Positions 1-11,144 of a DNA stretch of 64,000 bases are shown here, one piece after another. How positions within the stretch are numbered: the stretch's first letter is position 1; each line of letters starts with the position of its first letter. The notes beneath the pieces are model-generated. The model searched no databases and was not told the DNA's origin. It was given only the letters and a program-made list of their open reading frames with translations. The position numbers and the translations under genes are program-made. This DNA comes from Amborella trichopoda (taxonomy: Eukaryota; Streptophyta; Magnoliopsida; Amborellales; Amborellaceae), in NCBI RefSeq assembly GCF_000471905.2, contig NW_006500351.1, positions 2,141,171 through 2,205,170 of the forward strand, written 5' to 3'.

Positions 1-27
1 AGAGAGAGAGGAGAGAGAGAGAGAGAA
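1..27. repeat. (AG)n microsatellite at window edge
   Basis: The window opens in a nearly pure AG dinucleotide run with one GG interruption, followed by a G-rich patch. It is cut by the window boundary, so its full length is unknown. Confidence 0.9.
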
Positions 28-2489
28 GGTTGGGGGGGTGGGGGGAGAAGAGGCAGAAGCAGTTGGAAAGGTGGACAAAAACGCTTTCCATGTGGATTGA
101 ACTCTTGGTTATACCAAGCCACCCGAGGTTTTATTAGATTTTGTTGGTGGAGAAATATGGCACAATGAGCTCCCAGATGTGCGCAAATGGGAGCCATCAT
201 GTGTCTGGTTTCTTTGGTGTAGCATTAACCTTATTTTAGAATTATTGTAACATGGCAGTGTCCTTAACATGCTTTATCTAAAGACCCCCCAACCCAACGC
301 ACTTCCAGTTTCCATGTGACCCCACCAGCACACTAACCTCTTGTATGACTTGAAATAATGGGATGTGACTCTCCCTTTCTATCTTATATTAATGGCTTGT
401 ACGTTGTGAAAAACTATCCATTGCCTTGCATCTTAGTTCCTGTGATTTAGTAGGTTACCTTTCGCCCTTTGTATCTCTAACCAACTCATTATGGATCCTT
501 CCTGGGTGTTCTGTTCTCTGTCTATTCTCCTAGTTCATGCACCCATTCTCTTCTCTGTCTATTCTCGTACTTCACACACCCATTCTCTTTCTTTACCTTC
601 ATATTGATCACGATGGTTAAACAAAATGGCCCTAGATACTTTAGGGGTGGCCTCTATTTTTTGGTTGTACAGTGCATCCCTTGCTGGGATGCAGCCTTTT
701 TTGTGGCTCCTGATCTGTGGGAAGCCTATTTTTTGATGTTTTGGACTCTTTTACTATATAAAGACACAAAAGTCAACATGTTAAAAAAAAAATGGCCCTA
801 GATATTTTACCTTAATTTTATTCCTTCCCTTGAAATCCTCTCTTACCTCACCCATCTCCTAAGGATTTCTTTGCTGCTGACCATTTCATCGTCCATGTGA
901 GGCAGCAGGCCAGAGCATTCTTCAACAGCAAAACATGCCTGCCTTGTACTTTTAAGTGACTATGGACTGACTGTCGGTTTCACATATATTAATAGTGGAT
1001 TCGATTGTATAATTGGTGTCTATCCTATTCCATTGGTTTAATACAAAAGTATTGGGTGTGCATAGCCACAAAACTGTTGCTCCACCCTTAAATTGAGAAC
1101 TGAGTCAATTAGACTCACTAATGAATCCCAGCTTAGTGTTACTCATGAATTGCCCCTTATTCAGAATCCATAATCTGGTGCCTGGCTTCTAGAAGACTAT
1201 GCAATCCTCGCATCTTTTGTAATATTTGTCTGCAAGCTGACACTGCTTCTGAGCTGGTTTACTTGGTATGCTAAACTAAAGAAGCTCAGATTGATATGCC
1301 ATCATTCTAGTTTTTATGGAACCTGTCTGTTCTGTGTTTTTGCATGTTAAGACTGCTGTGAACTGTTCAATATTAGAAAATAAAAAATGGATTAAAGCAT
1401 GGGTATCGTTGTAAGAAAAAAATTGATATATTTGCTCTTCTTTAACTATAAATTTTGCCGTAGTTCAATATTTTTGTTGTGCTCCTGAAGTTGACTTGTG
1501 ACATGGCCATCTTAGAGTCGCATGATTTTCCGAAAATCATTATTTTACAATAAATGATGAATAATGGAGATGATAAAAAAGTGAGAATTTTAAGAATGCA
1601 TTTTTAATGGTCATAGGAGATTGTGATGTTTAATGGAACAATAATTAATGAGCGACAATATGAGAAAGTGCTCATGGGTTTGCTATATATTGTAGCTATG
1701 AAGCAACTTCTTCGAGGCAAAGCCGCAGCTTACCCAAGGAACTTGCAACAGGTGCTGTGGCATCAATTTTCTTGGTGAGTTGAGATATTTGAATTTCATT
1801 GATTGCTTGTCTTCTGTCTGCTGATTGAGGTCACGTTGGTTGCAGGGCTTTGGATCCTTGTTCTTACTTCTGGCCACCGGAGTCTACGTTTGAACCATTT
1901 TCGTTGTGGACATGCTGAACAAATTCTTGTTAGATGAGTCTTGTTATGTTAACCACTATAACTTAATGGAAGAGGACAGTAAGATTAGTTATCTTTAAGG
2001 ACTTCATGATATAGGGCGGCTTAAAATTTGAATTATTATTATCTGATGTGTCTCCATGTTCAATGTCCAGCACTCCTTTGACATACTGAAAACTGTCCAT
2101 TGCTCTCTCAATCTCAAACTGGTGAAAGTGGATATTGGAATAGTTTTCGGTTCATCATCCATCCGGGATTGTCTGTGTATGTTCATGGGTTAGTACGACC
2201 CGTATGGTCATGATTTCGACTTGACCATAATGCTATTACTGTACCATCAATCGGTTGGACGGTGATGGAGGGGAATGGATAAAAATGGCATCAATTTCAG
2301 TGCCCGTTGGACTGTGTTGCACTAGATTGGACAATGGTAAACCATTTGGTCATTCTGGTTATTATGACGATATGGTTCATATTATGTTGTATATTACCTT
2401 TTTTCGGGTGATTAGGTTGGTGTTTGGTATAAGGTTACAACTTTAAACCATTAAATTAAGGCACACACTAAATTTTGCTATAAATCGTT
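28..2489. other. intergenic DNA, no gene recognised
   Basis: I see no conserved domain, no long ORF and no clear transposon ends in this stretch. The short ORFs at 604-801, 1683-1877, 2004-2186 and 2255-2446 have no recognisable motif and look like chance ORFs. The composition is ordinary AT-rich plant intergenic DNA. Confidence 0.6.
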
Positions 2490-2493
2490 GTTA

Positions 2494-2735
2494 AAGTCAC
2501 GGAAGGGGATAAAGCCCCTGGATCGGATGGCTTCCGGGCTTAATTCTTCCGACATTTTTGGAATACGGTGGGAAGAATGTCACCAAAGTTGTAGCGGATT
2601 TGATCCTAAACTAGAGGATGCTCAAAGCAATCAATGCGAGGAGGGAGCGGTGGAGTTGAAGCACTTTAGACCAATAAGCTTTTGCAATGGAATGTGATAT
2701 ACGAGTGCAAAGGTCTTAGCTTTGAGACTTAATAA
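2494..2735 (+). mobile_element. LINE (L1-type) reverse transcriptase N-terminal fragment, decayed
   Basis: Read across frameshifts, this segment gives the order typical of the start of a plant L1 reverse transcriptase: a GDKAPGSDGF block near 2505-2535, then FF..FW..VG, then FRPISFCNGM, a stop, and AKVLALRLNK near 2665-2735. FRPIS followed by a K(V/I)LA.RL block is the conserved first RT motif of non-LTR elements. Only about 240 bases remain and the frame changes at least twice, so it is a dead 5'- and 3'-truncated scrap. The motifs are seen in the sequence; the family assignment follows from knowledge of plant L1 elements. Confidence 0.7.
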
Positions 2736-3081
2736 ATGTAATTTTGGTGTCAAAAATTTATAGGATGTTTTAAATAAAAAAAATCTGTGGGTAGTTTTCA
2801 AATACCTGTAAAATAAGATATACTAATCTTAATTTTCTTTTAAATTTTTTTTGACGATTTGAACAGTACCTTTATGAAATAAACTTGCAATGATAGGTGC
2901 TATTTTGATAATTTTGTAAGATAGACCACATTTTGCCCTTTCATAAAAATTAACGTAAAACAAAATCTCTCATTCTCGACCCCAGGGAACTTGCAAAAAA
3001 TTGATCGACTCTTTTGTCTATGTTTTGGCCTAAATCATACCTTATTATGTTTTGGCCTAAAGCATACCCTATTTTAGAGAG

Positions 3082-3599
3082 GGCAAAGGTTTCTATGCTT
3101 CTTATGCAGCATAGAAGTTATTTTTTCCTCTTACCATCCAGCCGTCCAATTTTGATCAAGAGAGCCACTCACTGTTTGATCTTAAATCTAACGTATCAAA
3201 GTATTTTATTTTTAGTTTTTTTTTAACAGATTGTATGAATATGAAATGAAATTTGATACATGTCATCTTCTCATTGGGGTGCACCTATAAAAAATATTAA
3301 AAATAAATTTTCGATAAAATATAATGACCAAAATACCCCGTAAACCTTTTAAGGGGTATTTTGGTCATTTTATTTTATTGAAAATATTTTTGTATATTTT
3401 TTGTTAGTGCGAGTTTAATAAAAGAATGGATGTCCAAAATTTGGTGCCAAAATAGTTTATAGAAAAAAATTAAAAATAAAATAGTGTGGAGACGTGACAT
3501 TGTGATTGGGGCGATTTTAGCCCTCCATTCAAAATATACGGTTGGATAAAGAGGAGGATAGAACTTCTATACTGTAGGAGAAGGATAGAAAGCTTGTCC
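3082..3599. mobile_element. MULE-type MITE with 9-bp target duplication
   Basis: A 518-bp non-coding element has terminal inverted repeats about 70 bp long. The left end begins GGCAAAGGTTTCTATGCTTC. The reverse complement of the right end begins GGACAAGCTTTCTATCCTTC. Both continue through a GTATAGAAGTT/GCATAGAAGTT block to a CCAACCGT/CCAGCCGT block. The flanks are an exact 9-bp direct repeat TTTAGAGAG at 3073-3081 and 3600-3608. Long inverted ends plus a 9-bp duplication are diagnostic of Mutator-like elements. No transposase is present. A separate small palindrome lies inside at 3302-3386. Confidence 0.85.
3302..3386. repeat. near-perfect hairpin palindrome inside the MITE
   Basis: The arms around ATAATGACCAAAATACCCC (3321-3339) and GGGGTATTTTGGTCATTTTA (about 3353-3372) are inverted copies separated by a 12-14 base loop. 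The symmetry extends outward through AT-rich sequence on both sides. It sits near the middle of the 3082-3599 MITE, so it is either part of its core or a nested insertion. Confidence 0.8.
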
Positions 3600-4451
3600 T
3601 TTAGAGAGATGGATTTGATGCCTATCTGTAGCCCTACTCTTTGATGTTCTGTAGAGACCTTAGCAAACTTTCCTCGTGCAAGGTTTACTATATGGGTTTT
3701 AAGGCTAGTTTTAGAAAGAAAATGTCGTGACTTTTAGATCAATTAGTTTTTTGAGTCTTTCTTAAGAGAGAAGCCATAGTTTTAGAGTGTTAAAGTAGAA
3801 GTAGCTTTGATTTGATTTAATGGCCTCTTTTATAGATAGAAATCTACATTTGAATTCAACCAGTTGTTGTTTTGCCCCTTTTTCTTCAAGATTCAGCTTT
3901 AGTTTCCCAAACATTGGAAATATATGGACTGATCCATGGTCACATTTTTGAAAATTTTCTAGATATAGAGAAAGTGAGATTGAGAGACGATAAAGAGGAA
4001 AAATTGAGGGACGAGAGCCTAAAACAGAGAATGAAAATGGATGCCTCAATAAATTTACGTATAGACGAAAGATATATTATTATGACATGGTCTCCATAAT
4101 ACATTAAAATTTTACTTTATTGAGTTTTTTTTTTCTTATTTAACCCCAGGTTTGGAAATTTGTGATTCATATTTTGGGACTTATAAAGTTAATGTCTTAC
4201 TTTTTTTAGTCTCTTTATTCGTATATAAGTCCTTGTTTGAAAAACTAACTGTTGAGCCATCGAAAAAAAAAGAAAAAAGAAGAAGATATATTTGTTGTTC
4301 GAAAGTGATGTAGGAGATTTGAGGGGAAAAAAATCTTTCTCCCTTGGGTGAACTCTCTTGCAAATCTTTAAAAAGGGTATATTATCATCCTTTATTTTTC
4401 TTTTATTTTTGTAGTTGATTTATTTTATTTCCTATTCTCTACTGGATTAAT

Positions 4452-4463
4452 TGGTATCAGAGC
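4452..4463 (+). other. initiator-tRNA(Met) primer-binding-site match, possible LTR-retrotransposon relic
   Basis: TGGTATCAGAGC is the exact 12-base primer-binding site, complementary to the 3' end of plant initiator tRNA-Met, that many Ty1/copia elements carry just inside the 5' LTR. No paired LTRs or gag domain could be recognised around it. The A-rich leader-like sequence downstream (4464-4700) and the ORF at 4709-5011 show no conserved motif. It is either a relic of a decayed element or coincidence; 12 exact bases make coincidence unlikely. Confidence 0.5.
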
Positions 4464-6108
4464 GTAAAAATCGATATATCACAATGTTATCACAATCATC
4501 CCCTATCCACTTATAGTGTGTGGATTAAACAATTGAGAGACTCACAAAGGCCTGATAGTATGTCTTGGTAGAATAATAAGTTTTACAAGATCTATATAGT
4601 AAACAACAACATGGGGACCAAGATAAGATGAAGACATAGAAGATTAAAGACAGATTACTGATTCAAGCTTCGGTCACAAACTACAACATGCTACAGAAGT
4701 TGATCTAGTTGTATGGCATGGAAAAACAAATGGTGGAAATCGTAAGAGATTTTTCACACCTTCCACACATTGTTTTTTTTGTTAATTCATTCATTGAAGA
4801 AGATAAAGTACCAAGGCGAATGATTAAACTTCATCATTCCATGTGGCCTTTGAAAGATGTAATAAACAGAAAAAGCTTGAGATCAGGTGTAATGGGTTTT
4901 TTAATTTGTTTATTTTACTACTTTCTAGATTATATAAGGTTTAAAGATATTTTGCATTTCAAATTTGTTTTAGAGGTATTTGTGTTTTTTTTTGTTGTTT
5001 TAGAGAATTGAGGGGTAGAAGTGAATGATTAATCTTTTAAACGATGAAGGACTATGATCCAGCATTCATTAGGGTTTTTTAGGGAGCAAGTTAGGTTTTA
5101 GGTTTATATATAAATACGTAATTATTAAACAAAAAAGATAAATAGTGAAGAGAAGAGCTTTTTTTTTTTTTAAAAAAAAAAAACCGTGAGAGAGGGTATA
5201 ATTTTTCATCTTTTTTTATTTTTTTGATTTTTTATTTTATTTCTCATTGTCTCCCACATTAGATAATATATTTTTCGAAGCACCTAAAATACAAAATTAT
5301 TGATGTGGTTGGGCAGTTCAGAAGTCGAACTTTAGAACTGTCTGAAAAAAGAAAAAGAAAAAACTTTCAAACGTGGGCAATTCGAAAGTCCAAATATAAA
5401 ACATCCTAAAGTTTTTTTTTTCCCCTTTTTTTTAGCAGTTCCAAGGGTAGATTTTAAACTAATTAAACACATGTTTTGAATTGTTTAGAAGTTAGACTGT
5501 AGAACTGGCCAAATGCATCATTTTTTTATTTTTTTATTTTTATTTTTTGTTTTAGCTGTTTTAAAAGTCTAAAATAAAAAGCTTGAAAAAGTAGGAGCTC
5601 AACGTAATACTTTCAAAATATGAACCATGCTGTAATACCATATCTTTTGTATGGTCCGCATGTGAATTACTCAATTTTCTTTAAGTTGAGAGAGAAAGGA
5701 GAGAGATTTATTTGGGAATAAATTATTTTGGGCTAGATTCTAATTTAGGAAGATATCAATCAAACGGTCAAAACATGTTATAAAAGCATTAAGATGGCAA
5801 ATCATTTCAAGGGGGTGATTACCTTTTAAGTTTCATTCAACTATGCCTCCATTAAAAAAAAATAATGTAAAAGTGATCAAATTAACCCTGTTAAAATTGA
5901 GAATGTTGAACAACTAAGGGCATTTTAGTTATTTGATAAACTTAAGTGGACCAAACCACATGATGATAATGCATATAGTTTTTTGATATTAGCAACACAT
6001 AATAAGGGTTTAAAGTAAAAAACAAGTGAGTCTTATTTCACTAATCATGAACAACTAGGGGTATTAGCATAATTTGGCAGTCTCATAGTGCCAACCTTGA
6101 ACAACTAT
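4464..6108. other. AT-rich intergenic DNA with homopolymer runs
   Basis: No gene is supported. T and A runs dominate 5157-5230 and 5400-5580. A 100-codon ORF at 4709-5011 ends in low-complexity F/V-rich sequence and shows no family motif. Confidence 0.55.
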
Positions 6109-6258
6109 GGGCATTACCACGATTTAGATTGAGCCGCTTAGTGCTAAATCACCGAAATGCACTTGCCTATTTAGGCCTTCCATGGGCATTACCACGATTT
6201 AGATTGAGCCGCTTAGTGCGAAATCACCGAAATGCACTTGCCTATTTAGGCCTTCCAT
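6109..6258. repeat. 75-bp tandem duplication
   Basis: Two adjacent 75-bp units (6109-6183 and 6184-6258), each starting GGGCATTACCACGATTTAG, differ by a single visible base (GTGCTAAATC versus GTGCGAAATC). The near-identity implies a recent duplication. Confidence 0.9.
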
Positions 6259-6330
6259 TGAATAAAAGGAGTTTGGTTATTTTCAAATATATATTTTAAG
6301 GTGGTACATGAAATAAAGCTTAAAAAAAAA

Positions 6331-6628
6331 GGGAAACGTATTTTATGCGGGCTGGACCGCATTTCTACAATATGTGGCTCTATGGTATAAAGCATCCACT
6401 TTAAAAGTGGATGTAAATAGATGGCCCATCTAAAAACTATTGAAACTAATGATCTACAAGTTTTCTTAACATAATTATTATTTTTAATTTTTTTAATTAA
6501 TTTATTTATTTTTATTCATGATCATGTTAGAGATTAGATATCCTTAAAAATTAAGTTAAAAAATCCATCTCAAAAATATAGTTTTAAGAAGCGACTCATT
6601 TCTATATGGACTCATAGAAAACATGCCC
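6331..6628 (+). mobile_element. MULE-like MITE, copy 1 of a dispersed family
   Basis: The segment from GGGAAACGTATTTTATGCGG to CATAGAAAACATGCCC is homologous along its length to 43705-44003 and, inverted, to 48665-48942. They share AAAGCATCCA, a GTAAATAG..GG.CCATCTAAAAAC block, and an AAAAATCCATCTCAAAAATAT block. The ends form imperfect inverted repeats. Flanks here are A-rich, so a target duplication cannot be judged. No coding capacity is seen. Confidence 0.75.
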
Positions 6629-7823
6629 TAAAAATAATCATTTTAATCTTGAATTGGACAATTTGACCAATAGTTTACAAGATATCTGGATCGATATTTT
6701 CCTTTAATTTATAATTGGTACGAAATCCAATGTTAAAAATTTCTCATTGAAAAATGAAAAGGGGATAGTTATTTATAGATAAATTTAAGCTCACGACCTC
6801 CTAAAACATTATTATAAAATCCTCTCAAATTGTTGTTTTTTACATTTGTAGTTATGTTTCTTTTTTTTTTTCTTAAAATGCCCTACTTCATACCTTGACT
6901 TCTTATTGAAGTTCTAAAAATTATTATTATTATTATTATTATTCATTGTGACTTCAGATTCAAAGTCAAGTTTTATAGAAATGATTTTAAATAAATGACT
7001 TTGAATCTTCAAGGTCCATAATCATTTCGATAAAACTATCTTCAGATGTTAGAAGTCCTTGGTTAACAGTCTTGTTTTTCTTTTTGAGAAATAACTTAAG
7101 ATAAGCTACATAAACAATATATTGATTTTCTTCCCTAACAACGGGTTCGATGTGGTAGCATCGACCTTTATAATTGATCAAGGCTGGTAAGTCCAACGGT
7201 TCACACAGTTGGCCATGTACCAGTGGAAGATTCAGCAGCTACTGCACCTTGCTTATTCATACATTGTATTGGGTATTACGAATATATCAACATATATACC
7301 CTTCAAAATCTATTTACTATCAATATAGTTTGGACGACCGCTTACTTTGCAAGGGAGTCACATTATACTCGATTAACGATGCAAGAATTGATGCTGAATC
7401 CTACTCAATGCATCTCAAATCTGGTAAAACATTGGGATTAGTTGCTATAGAATTTTCTGATCTCACTTAGCCAATGCAACTACATTTGTAGAATCACCCT
7501 CTATGAGTGTGTCATTTTCACACAATAATAACGCCCTCTGTAATAGAGTTCTGGGATATGTCGCATTATCTAACAAATTGTCAGATGCTTGACTATGTTA
7601 GTTTGATCATGTTATTTAAATTTCTTATTACGCATCCAGTAGCTTCCACTCCATGGTTTCCCATCGAATTACCATCAAAGTTCGAATTTAATTTTTCCAT
7701 TTAAGAGAGGTTTCCACTTATTTGTTCCGGTTTTTTATCGCACGTGTATAACTGGAGTATTCTCTTGTGTTTCTATTAGTATTTTAGTTCAAATATTAGA
7801 AAATGTTATTTTGTTATAGAAAT
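6629..7823. other. intergenic DNA, (ATT)n run, no gene recognised
   Basis: A short (ATT)n microsatellite lies near 6921-6943. ORFs at 6987-7196 (-), 7174-7470 (+) and 7507-7704 (+) show no recognisable domains. Confidence 0.55.
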
Positions 7824-8298
7824 TGATGCAGAGAAATTTGAAGAAAAGTTAAAGCAATAAGAGTTTCAAGTCAAACACATGTAAAAACTTGAAAAAACCT
7901 AAGGTTTCTTCCTCACCCCAAGTTAGAGTTCCAAAAGCCCAAACTTTTCTTTTTTTTTTTCAATTATGAAAATCATATGGAGTAACCCCTTTAGGCTCCA
8001 TGCACCTCTTAAATAATAATATTAAGTTTTCAAGGACAATAATTATTTATACAAATATTTAAAATACCCATTGAAAGATAAACTTAAATATTAAATTTTT
8101 TAGAAATACCCTTATAAATAGTTTACATACACAGTACCCATGAATAGTACCCTGTAAATAGTGAGTAAAAAAATATAAAAAAATTCTAGAATCATTAACA
8201 AAATATTAAAAAACACAAAAATACCTTAACTGAAATTGAAATATGTATCTTATGAAATTCAATAAAATTAACAATACAAATAATTTTGTCCTGCATCA
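7824..8298 (-). repeat. LTR D: 3' LTR of the older, outer element
   Basis: This 475-bp repeat has TGATGCAGAG at the left and CCTGCATCA at the right, giving TG..CA ends with short inverted repeats on the minus strand. It is homologous to the two halves of LTR E (11771-11863 and about 12176-12466): both share TTTCAAG(T/C)CAAA(C/T)ACATG and a C-terminal AAATTCCA/TACCCATGAATAGTACC-like block. Sequence immediately inside (8299-8340) matches the inside edge of the younger inner element. I infer that D and E are the two LTRs of one older minus-strand element. Confidence 0.7.
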
Positions 8299-8750
8299 CT
8301 CTCTCATCCTCAAATTTTGAAATAAACTAAAATGAATTTTGCATTAGTTCTGCAATCTTCTCCAACTGAATATTATACTTTGAATCCTTGGACTTGTGGT
8401 TTATTGAGCCAATCAAAATTCAACAATTATACATTGAGGCTATATTGGGCGACTTATTAGAGATTAAGTAAGATATTACCAACTACATTATATTAGTTGT
8501 AACTTCTAAAGATTTGGAATATCTCAATCGCTACAATCTTGGGATTATTGTAAACAAGTTGTATATGTACCACCTTCCACTACTCATTAAAATATACAGT
8601 TCTCCAAATTTGTACATGCTAATTCTTATAAGCCAAGGCTTTGAAATCAATTGATATATTAATTGAGAAACTGATGAGGTAAGAATCATTGTATGTCGAT
8701 AGATCTGTTTAGCCATATAAATGTGCTGAAATTATAAAAATTTTGCCAAA
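8299..8750 (-). mobile_element. outer LTR element, distal internal part
   Basis: This lies between LTR D and the inserted inner element. Its start, CATCCTCAAATTTTGAAATA, parallels the inner element's PPT-adjacent sequence at 9241-9290, supporting common family membership. No gag, protease or RT motif is recognisable. Confidence 0.55.
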
Positions 8751-8755
8751 TAAAT
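8751..8755. other. target-site duplication TAAAT (left)
   Basis: TAAAT lies directly outside the left end of LTR A and is repeated exactly at 11140-11144 outside LTR C. Five bases is the usual duplication length for LTR retrotransposons. Confidence 0.85.
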
Positions 8756-9238
8756 TGAGGCAGGGATAAAATGAGGGAAATTGAATCCACCGTTCTCCTT
8801 AATCTTAAACAAGTTAAATCAACAAGAAGAGAGAAAGAACATGGCTGTAAATCAAACCAAGAGAAAAAAAACTTTCTTCTTTCATAAAATAAAATTTATT
8901 CCAATAACATCTGCTCTAAACCATAACATCCAACCTTTTATAAACATATGAAACCCTAATTTAAAGATTCAAGTAAATATTTAATATTCTAACATACCCC
9001 TAAAACAATACCAAAATTCCAAAAATACCCATGTGGACAGTAAAACATGAACAATAATGCATTAATACTAACATGTAAACAGTAATATGTGAATAGTAGT
9101 AACGCGTGAACAGTAAATAAAAAATAAATATCCGAGAAATCATAAAAATCTTAGAAATAAACCCTAAATCTAAAACTACAATATACATTATTGAAATTGA
9201 ATAAAAATACAAAACATGAAGACTTTTGCCCTTCATCA
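8756..9238 (-). repeat. LTR A: 3' LTR of the inner three-LTR element
   Basis: This 483-bp LTR runs, on the minus strand, from TGATGAAGGGCAAAAG to ...CCTGCCTCA. It is collinear with LTR B (10154-10624) and LTR C (10635-11139). They share the GAATCCACCGTTCT-type block, AGAACATGGCTGTAAATCAA, AAATAAAATTTATTCCAATA, and a degenerate run of short motifs like ACATGTGAACAGTA. A polypurine tract lies immediately upstream on the minus strand (9239-9251). Confidence 0.85.
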
Positions 9239-9251
9239 TTCTCCCCTTGTT
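9239..9251 (-). other. polypurine tract of the inner LTR element
   Basis: On the minus strand the bases reading AACAAGGGGAGAA directly precede the TGATG start of LTR A. This is the expected position and composition for the plus-strand primer of an LTR retrotransposon. Confidence 0.75.
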
Positions 9252-10139
9252 GGAGAAAACTCGTCATCAAGTTTTGAAGTGTGTTAAGATGAACTAAACA
9301 TCAAAACTACCTTTCTATGACCTTCTTTTTTTTTGTCAGCTCAAATACTATTCGAGGTAAAAAAAAATCCTCATGACATGGGTCCTGATAAAGATAATGA
9401 GGAATCCATGTAAAATTATCAAATTCAATTATTTGTGAACTCTCTTTGAAAATCATGTATTGTACTCCAAACTCAAATTTTCAGGCCTTTAAAGGTTTTC
9501 TCAACATCTATTTGATCACTTTCTAAAATCTGGGCCACAATTTGATGATTATGAGTTTACCACACTTCCACTGCGCTACTTTGATTCCAATGCCCTAAAT
9601 CTCATAGATATTCCAGATCTTCATCTTTTTCTTCGTCAAAGATCAGTTCACCTAATAAATCTTAATCACCATTAGAGATTAGATCTCTTCCAAAATCTTG
9701 TTCATCATCTAAGTATGTATCGAAAATTGGTGGCAGATCCTAATCTACAACCTTCTGACTTTCGATACGACCTACACCAAGATCAACCCCGTTTTCCTTC
9801 AAATCATGTTGATAAACTAAATCCCATGATTTATTATCTCGAGCATGAGGCTCCCAACACGGAGCGCATGCATAGAAGAACAGCTTCATCATTTTGCTCC
9901 AACTCTGAGTCGGACTTTGATTTGTATCATTCTCCATGAAAGCCCTTATCGTTTGGATCTATCCATCTATATTTCTCTTTGTTTAGGGTATACTTTTGCT
10001 AGCAGTGCTTGCGCAGCAATAGCTCTGTAACATTCGCCATCAAGTTGTTAATTTCCTTACGTAGTTTAATCATATCGGCATCCCTATGGCTAAGACCTCC
10101 ATGGCAAACTATCGCAATCTCCAGCCGTTTTTGAACCAT
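9252..10139 (-). mobile_element. internal region of non-autonomous LTR element (TRIM/LARD-like)
   Basis: Only about 0.9 kb separates the primer-binding site and the polypurine tract, far too short for gag-pol. The minus strand begins with an ORF-like stretch (10136 downwards, starting MVQKRLEIAIVCHGG) containing a coiled-coil-like KLRKEINNLM segment, perhaps a gag N-terminus. A 65-codon ORF lies at 9740-9937. Neither has a recognised domain. The region 9600-9790 is homologous to 11250-11390, part of the outer element, so both belong to one family. It would need proteins supplied in trans. Confidence 0.7.
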
Positions 10140-10151
10140 GCCCTGATACCA
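10140..10151 (-). other. primer-binding site of the inner LTR element
   Basis: On the minus strand this reads TGGTATCAGGGC, one base different from the initiator tRNA-Met primer-binding site TGGTATCAGAGC. It lies two bases inside the end of LTR B, which fixes the orientation of the element as minus and LTR B as a 5' LTR. Confidence 0.85.
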
Positions 10152-10153
10152 CT

Positions 10154-10624
10154 TGATGTAGGGAAAAAATGTGGGAAATTGAATTCACCGTTCTTCTAAG
10201 CCTTAAACAAGGAAAATGAGCAAGAATAGAGAAAGAACATGGTTGTAAATCAAGCCAAGAGAAGAATAACTTCTTTTTTTCATAAAATAAAATTTATTCC
10301 AATAACATATGCTCTAAACTATAATATCCAACATTTTATGAACCTATGAAACTCTAATTTAACTTGAGATTCGAGTAAATATTTATTAATCTAATATATC
10401 CTTAAAACAATACCAAAATTCTAAAAATACGTCTGTGAATAGTAAAACATGAACAATAACGTGAGAATAGTAACATGTGAACAGTAACACATGAATAGTA
10501 AATAAAAAAATAAAAGCCCTAGAAATCCTAAAAATCCTATAAATAAAACCTAAATTTAAAAGTACAATATACATCATTGAAATTGAATAAAAATACAAAA
10601 TAAAGCGATTTTTTCCCTCCATCA
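10154..10624 (-). repeat. LTR B: primer-site-proximal 5' LTR of the inner element
   Basis: This 471-bp LTR has TGATG..CATCA ends on the minus strand and is followed by the primer-binding site. It aligns end to end with LTRs A and C. It is separated from LTR C by only 10 bases. Confidence 0.85.
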
Positions 10625-10634
10625 TTATACTACT
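10625..10634 (-). other. 10-bp inter-LTR spacer resembling the start of a primer-binding site
   Basis: On the minus strand the spacer reads AGTAGTATAA. The sequence after LTR B is AGTGGTATCA, so 8 of 10 positions agree. This suggests the spacer is the beginning of an internal region that was otherwise lost between two LTRs. Confidence 0.6.
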
Positions 10635-11139
10635 TGATGTAGGGAGAACGATGGGACATTGAATCCACCGTTATCTTGAACCTTAAACAAGTAAAATCAG
10701 CAAGAAGAGATAAATAACATGGCTGTAAATCAAGCCAAAAGAAGAAGAACTTTCTTATTTCATAAAATAAAATTTATTTCAATAATATTTACTCCAAACT
10801 ATGACATCCAATCTTTTGTAAGCCTATTAAACCCTAATTTAACGTGATATTCAAGTAAATATTTAATACTCAAACATACCCCTAAAACAATGCCAAAATT
10901 CCAAAAATACCCCAATGACCAATAAAACGTGAATAATAACGCATGAATAGTAACATGTGAACACTAACACGTGAATAGTAATGCGTGAATAATAAAAATA
11001 AAAAAATAAAAATAAAAAATAAAAAATAAAAACCTTAGAAATCCTAAAACCCTAGAAATAAAACCTAAATCTAAAGCTACTATATACATCATTGAAATTG
11101 ACTAAAAATACAAAATAAGAAAACTTTTGTCCTCCATCA
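10635..11139 (-). repeat. LTR C: outermost 5' LTR of the inner element
   Basis: This 505-bp copy has the same TGATG/CATCA ends. It carries an expanded A-rich AAAATAAA run near 10997-11030, which makes it longer than A and B. Its outer end abuts TAAAT (11140-11144), the partner of the duplication outside LTR A. Confidence 0.85.
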
Positions 11140-11144
11140 TAAAT
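11140..11144. other. target-site duplication TAAAT (right)
   Basis: Exact partner of 8751-8755. Together they bracket LTR C, LTR B, the internal region and LTR A as a single insertion of about 2.4 kb. Confidence 0.85.
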
